The translations under genes were made by a program, and so were the position numbers. Under the pieces are notes generated by a model. The model searched no databases. It was not told where the DNA came from and saw only the letters and a list, made by a program, of their open reading frames with translations. This document shows positions 63,725-64,000 of a DNA stretch of 64,000 nucleotides, in pieces. Source of the stretch: Struthio camelus (lineage: Eukaryota; Chordata; Aves; Struthioniformes; Struthionidae); assembly GCF_040807025.1 (NCBI RefSeq), contig NC_090954.1, forward strand, positions 13,347,501-13,411,500. The letters are read 5' to 3'. How positions within the stretch are numbered: the stretch's first letter is position 1; every line of letters starts with the position of its first letter.

Positions 63725-63904
63725 TTAGTCTTCTGATCTTTGGAAAACTGCCAGGTTAGGCTGATTCTTAGGTTTCTTATTTGGTGAGAATTCAGGTTCT
63801 TCAGAGGGGCTCAGAAGGAAGATTTCCACCTCAAAACATCCTGCGTTCAGTTCAGCTGTGGAAAGCGCAGGAGTAGCTAAGCTATTCTTTCCAGTCGGTG
63901 GTGC
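63725..63904 (-). CDS. Candidate terminal exon of an unidentified minus-strand gene inside a DCTN4 intron
   Basis: On the minus strand a strong acceptor (branch-like CCTAAC, then a CT repeat, then CCAG at 63907-63905) precedes 59 codons and a TAA at 63727-63725. The frame is also open from the acceptor to the window edge. The peptide is mixed and protein-like, for example ALSTAELNAGCFEVEIFLLS and SEEPEFSPNKKPKNQPNL, ending AVFQRSED. It is not the Ala/Arg/Gly/Pro pattern of chance frames elsewhere in the window, and the base composition here is AT-leaning, where stops should be frequent. A minus-strand AATAAA follows at 63611-63606. I do not recognise the protein. It could be the 3' end of a nested or overlapping antisense gene, or chance. 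Confidence 0.35.
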   Translation of the reverse strand, partial: APPTGKNSLATPALSTAELNAGCFEVEIFLLSPSEEPEFSPNKKPKNQPNLAVFQRSED

Positions 63905-64000
63905 CTGGAGAGAGAGAGAGTTAGGCCTTTCAGTAACAAGACCTATAGGAAGCTGAACCTGAAGCTGCACTCTACCTTCTCCAGCTGTTTCTAGTGGTAC

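Overview
The window looks like gene-dense, GC-rich, repeat-poor DNA from a bird, most likely a microchromosome. Coding exons are short and split by small introns, CpG-rich stretches are very common, and the only clear interspersed repeat is an old CR1-like LINE remnant. The gene order and orientation ANXA6(+) - TNIP1(+) - GPX3(-) - SMIM3(-) - DCTN4(+) is the human 5q33.1 block read in reverse (recalled from general knowledge, not searched), without the ZNF300/IRGM interval that humans have between GPX3 and SMIM3. Bird is an inference from compactness; the exact species cannot be told from this sequence.

Layout. 1-4.8 kb: the 3' end of ANXA6 (six exons including an 18-nt microexon, 3'UTR, poly(A) signal). 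4.8-13.5 kb: non-coding spacer. 13.6-14.6 kb: a CpG island that is the probable TNIP1 promoter, with a perfect NF-kB site, GC box and CCAAT box, a TATA box pointing the opposite way, and a ten-copy G-rich minisatellite just downstream. 14.6-24.5 kb: TNIP1 intron 1, holding another kB site, two smaller CpG-rich patches and the CR1 remnant. 24.5-38.9 kb: the 17 TNIP1 coding exons that I reconstructed exon by exon, one of them followed by a GC-AG intron. 39.4-42.7 kb: GPX3 on the minus strand, complete, with its in-frame UGA selenocysteine codon and a well-formed form-2 SECIS in the 3'UTR. 42.8-50 kb: CpG-dense non-coding DNA. 50-51.1 kb: SMIM3 coding exon and 3'UTR. 51.1-57.9 kb: GC-rich non-coding DNA with simple repeats and a long purine tract. 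57.9-64 kb: DCTN4 promoter and first six exons including a 21-nt microexon; the gene continues past the window. At the extreme right, inside a DCTN4 intron, an unrecognised minus-strand open frame has an acceptor and a poly(A) signal in the right places.

Function. The genes do not form a pathway. TNIP1 (ABIN1) is a ubiquitin-binding brake on NF-kB, and the kB sites around its 5' end fit the known feedback by which NF-kB induces its own inhibitor. GPX3 is the secreted selenoprotein peroxidase, ANXA6 a calcium-dependent membrane binder, DCTN4 the p62 subunit of the dynactin pointed end, and SMIM3 a small single-pass membrane protein. No undescribed multi-gene system was found. The points most worth a check are the orphan minus-strand terminal exon, the reversed TATA box at the TNIP1 CpG island, and the unresolved TNIP1 C-terminus.
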